From DASUBN01 sp036500225 (lineage in GTDB: Bacteria > Pseudomonadota > Gammaproteobacteria > Natronospirales > REEB76), in contig DASYCJ010000108.1 in the NCBI GenBank assembly GCA_036500225.1, forward strand, positions 1-14,845: a stretch of DNA of 14,845 nucleotides. The letters run 5' to 3'. Positions 14,266 through 14,845 of the stretch are shown in pieces. Position 1 is the first letter of the stretch. Each line of letters begins with the position of its first letter. Both the position numbers and the translations under genes were made by a program. The notes below the pieces were generated by a model. It was not told the DNA's origin. It saw only the letters and a list, made by a program, of their open reading frames with translations, and ran no database searches.

Positions 14266-14845
14266 GTGACCAACACCAAAGCCGTCGCCGAATTCGTCCG
14301 TCATCACTACCGCCACTTCAACTCGGCGGCGCTGATCGACGCTGCGGACGGTTATATCGCGCAGATCAAGAAGGGCGGCAAGATGATGGTGACCCTGGCG
14401 GGCGCCATGAGCACCGCTGAACTGGGCATCTCGCTCGCCGAGATGATCCGCCGCGACAAGGTGCAGATCATCACCTGCACCGGCGCAAACCTGGAAGAGG
14501 ACATCTTCAACCTGGTGGCCCACGACCATTACGTGCGAGTGCCCAAGTACCGTGAGCTCTCGCCTGCCGACGAGCAGAAGCTGCTGGATAAGCATCTCAA
14601 CCGCGTCACCGACACCTGCATCCCCGAAGAAGAAGCCATGCGCCGCATCGAGCGCATCGTCATGGAGGATTGGCAGGCGGCAGATCAGAGCGGCAAGCGC
14701 TTCTTCCCGCATGAATTTCTCTACAAGATTCTGCTCGCTGGTAAATTGAAACCGCATTATCAAATTGACCCTAAAGATAGTTGGATGATGGCCGCCGCCG
14801 AACGAAATCTACCGCTCTTCGTTCCCGGCTGGGAGGATTCCACTC
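14266..14845 (+). CDS. Deoxyhypusine synthase-like protein (partial, 3' end outside window)
   Basis: 193 codons are visible from GTG 14266 before the right edge. The sequence carries the DHS-family core: GGKMMVTLAGAMSTAELG (37-54) and TCTGANLEEDIFNLVAHDHY (70-89), the region that binds NAD and polyamine in eukaryotic DHS. The catalytic lysine lies in the C-terminal half, outside the window. In eukaryotes and archaea DHS modifies eIF5A; bacteria have no eIF5A, and bacterial relatives include homospermidine synthases, so a polyamine role is plausible but unproved. The nearby ATG at 14246 is out of frame and meets a stop at once, so GTG is chosen; GGGGA lies eight bases upstream of it. Confidence 0.88.
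   Translation, partial: MTNTKAVAEFVRHHYRHFNSAALIDAADGYIAQIKKGGKMMVTLAGAMSTAELGISLAEMIRRDKVQIITCTGANLEEDIFNLVAHDHYVRVPKYRELSPADEQKLLDKHLNRVTDTCIPEEEAMRRIERIVMEDWQAADQSGKRFFPHEFLYKILLAGKLKPHYQIDPKDSWMMAAAERNLPLFVPGWEDST

Overview
The window looks like chromosomal DNA of a GC-rich gammaproteobacterium, possibly near the Xanthomonadales. This rests on GC-rich codon use, an Skp/OmpH chaperone, a YcgM-like hydrolase, a secreted tricorn-like peptidase and a textbook sigma-54 promoter. The taxonomic placement is inference. I found no mobile elements, tRNAs, rRNAs or CRISPR arrays.

Left part (1-6929, minus strand): one operon for a MacAB-type envelope ABC exporter. In transcription order it encodes a HlyD/MacA-type periplasmic adaptor, a LolD/MacB-type ATPase and four FtsX/MacB-type permeases without fused ATPase domains. 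The permeases form two paralogous pairs in the order A1-B1-A2-B2. B2 runs off the left edge.

Control region (6930-7310): upstream of the adaptor lies a perfect sigma-54 -24/-12 element. About 100-150 bp further upstream are helically phased GTCCG/CGGAC dyads that look like binding sites for an NtrC-family activator. The predicted transcription start falls one base before the adaptor ATG, which suggests a leaderless message.

Middle (7311-11429): a secreted protein of unknown function (plus strand) converges on a large secreted tricorn-like S41 peptidase (minus strand). A strong intrinsic terminator separates them.

Right part (11683-14845, plus strand): Skp/OmpH-like chaperone, low-specificity L-threonine aldolase, YcgM/FAHD1-like fumarylacetoacetase-family hydrolase, a 66-residue protein overlapping its stop codon, and the start of a deoxyhypusine synthase-like gene cut by the right edge. 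Most of these are tightly spaced and may be co-transcribed, but they look like separate housekeeping functions.

The most notable content is the sigma-54-controlled exporter with a duplicated permease pair and its enhancer array.
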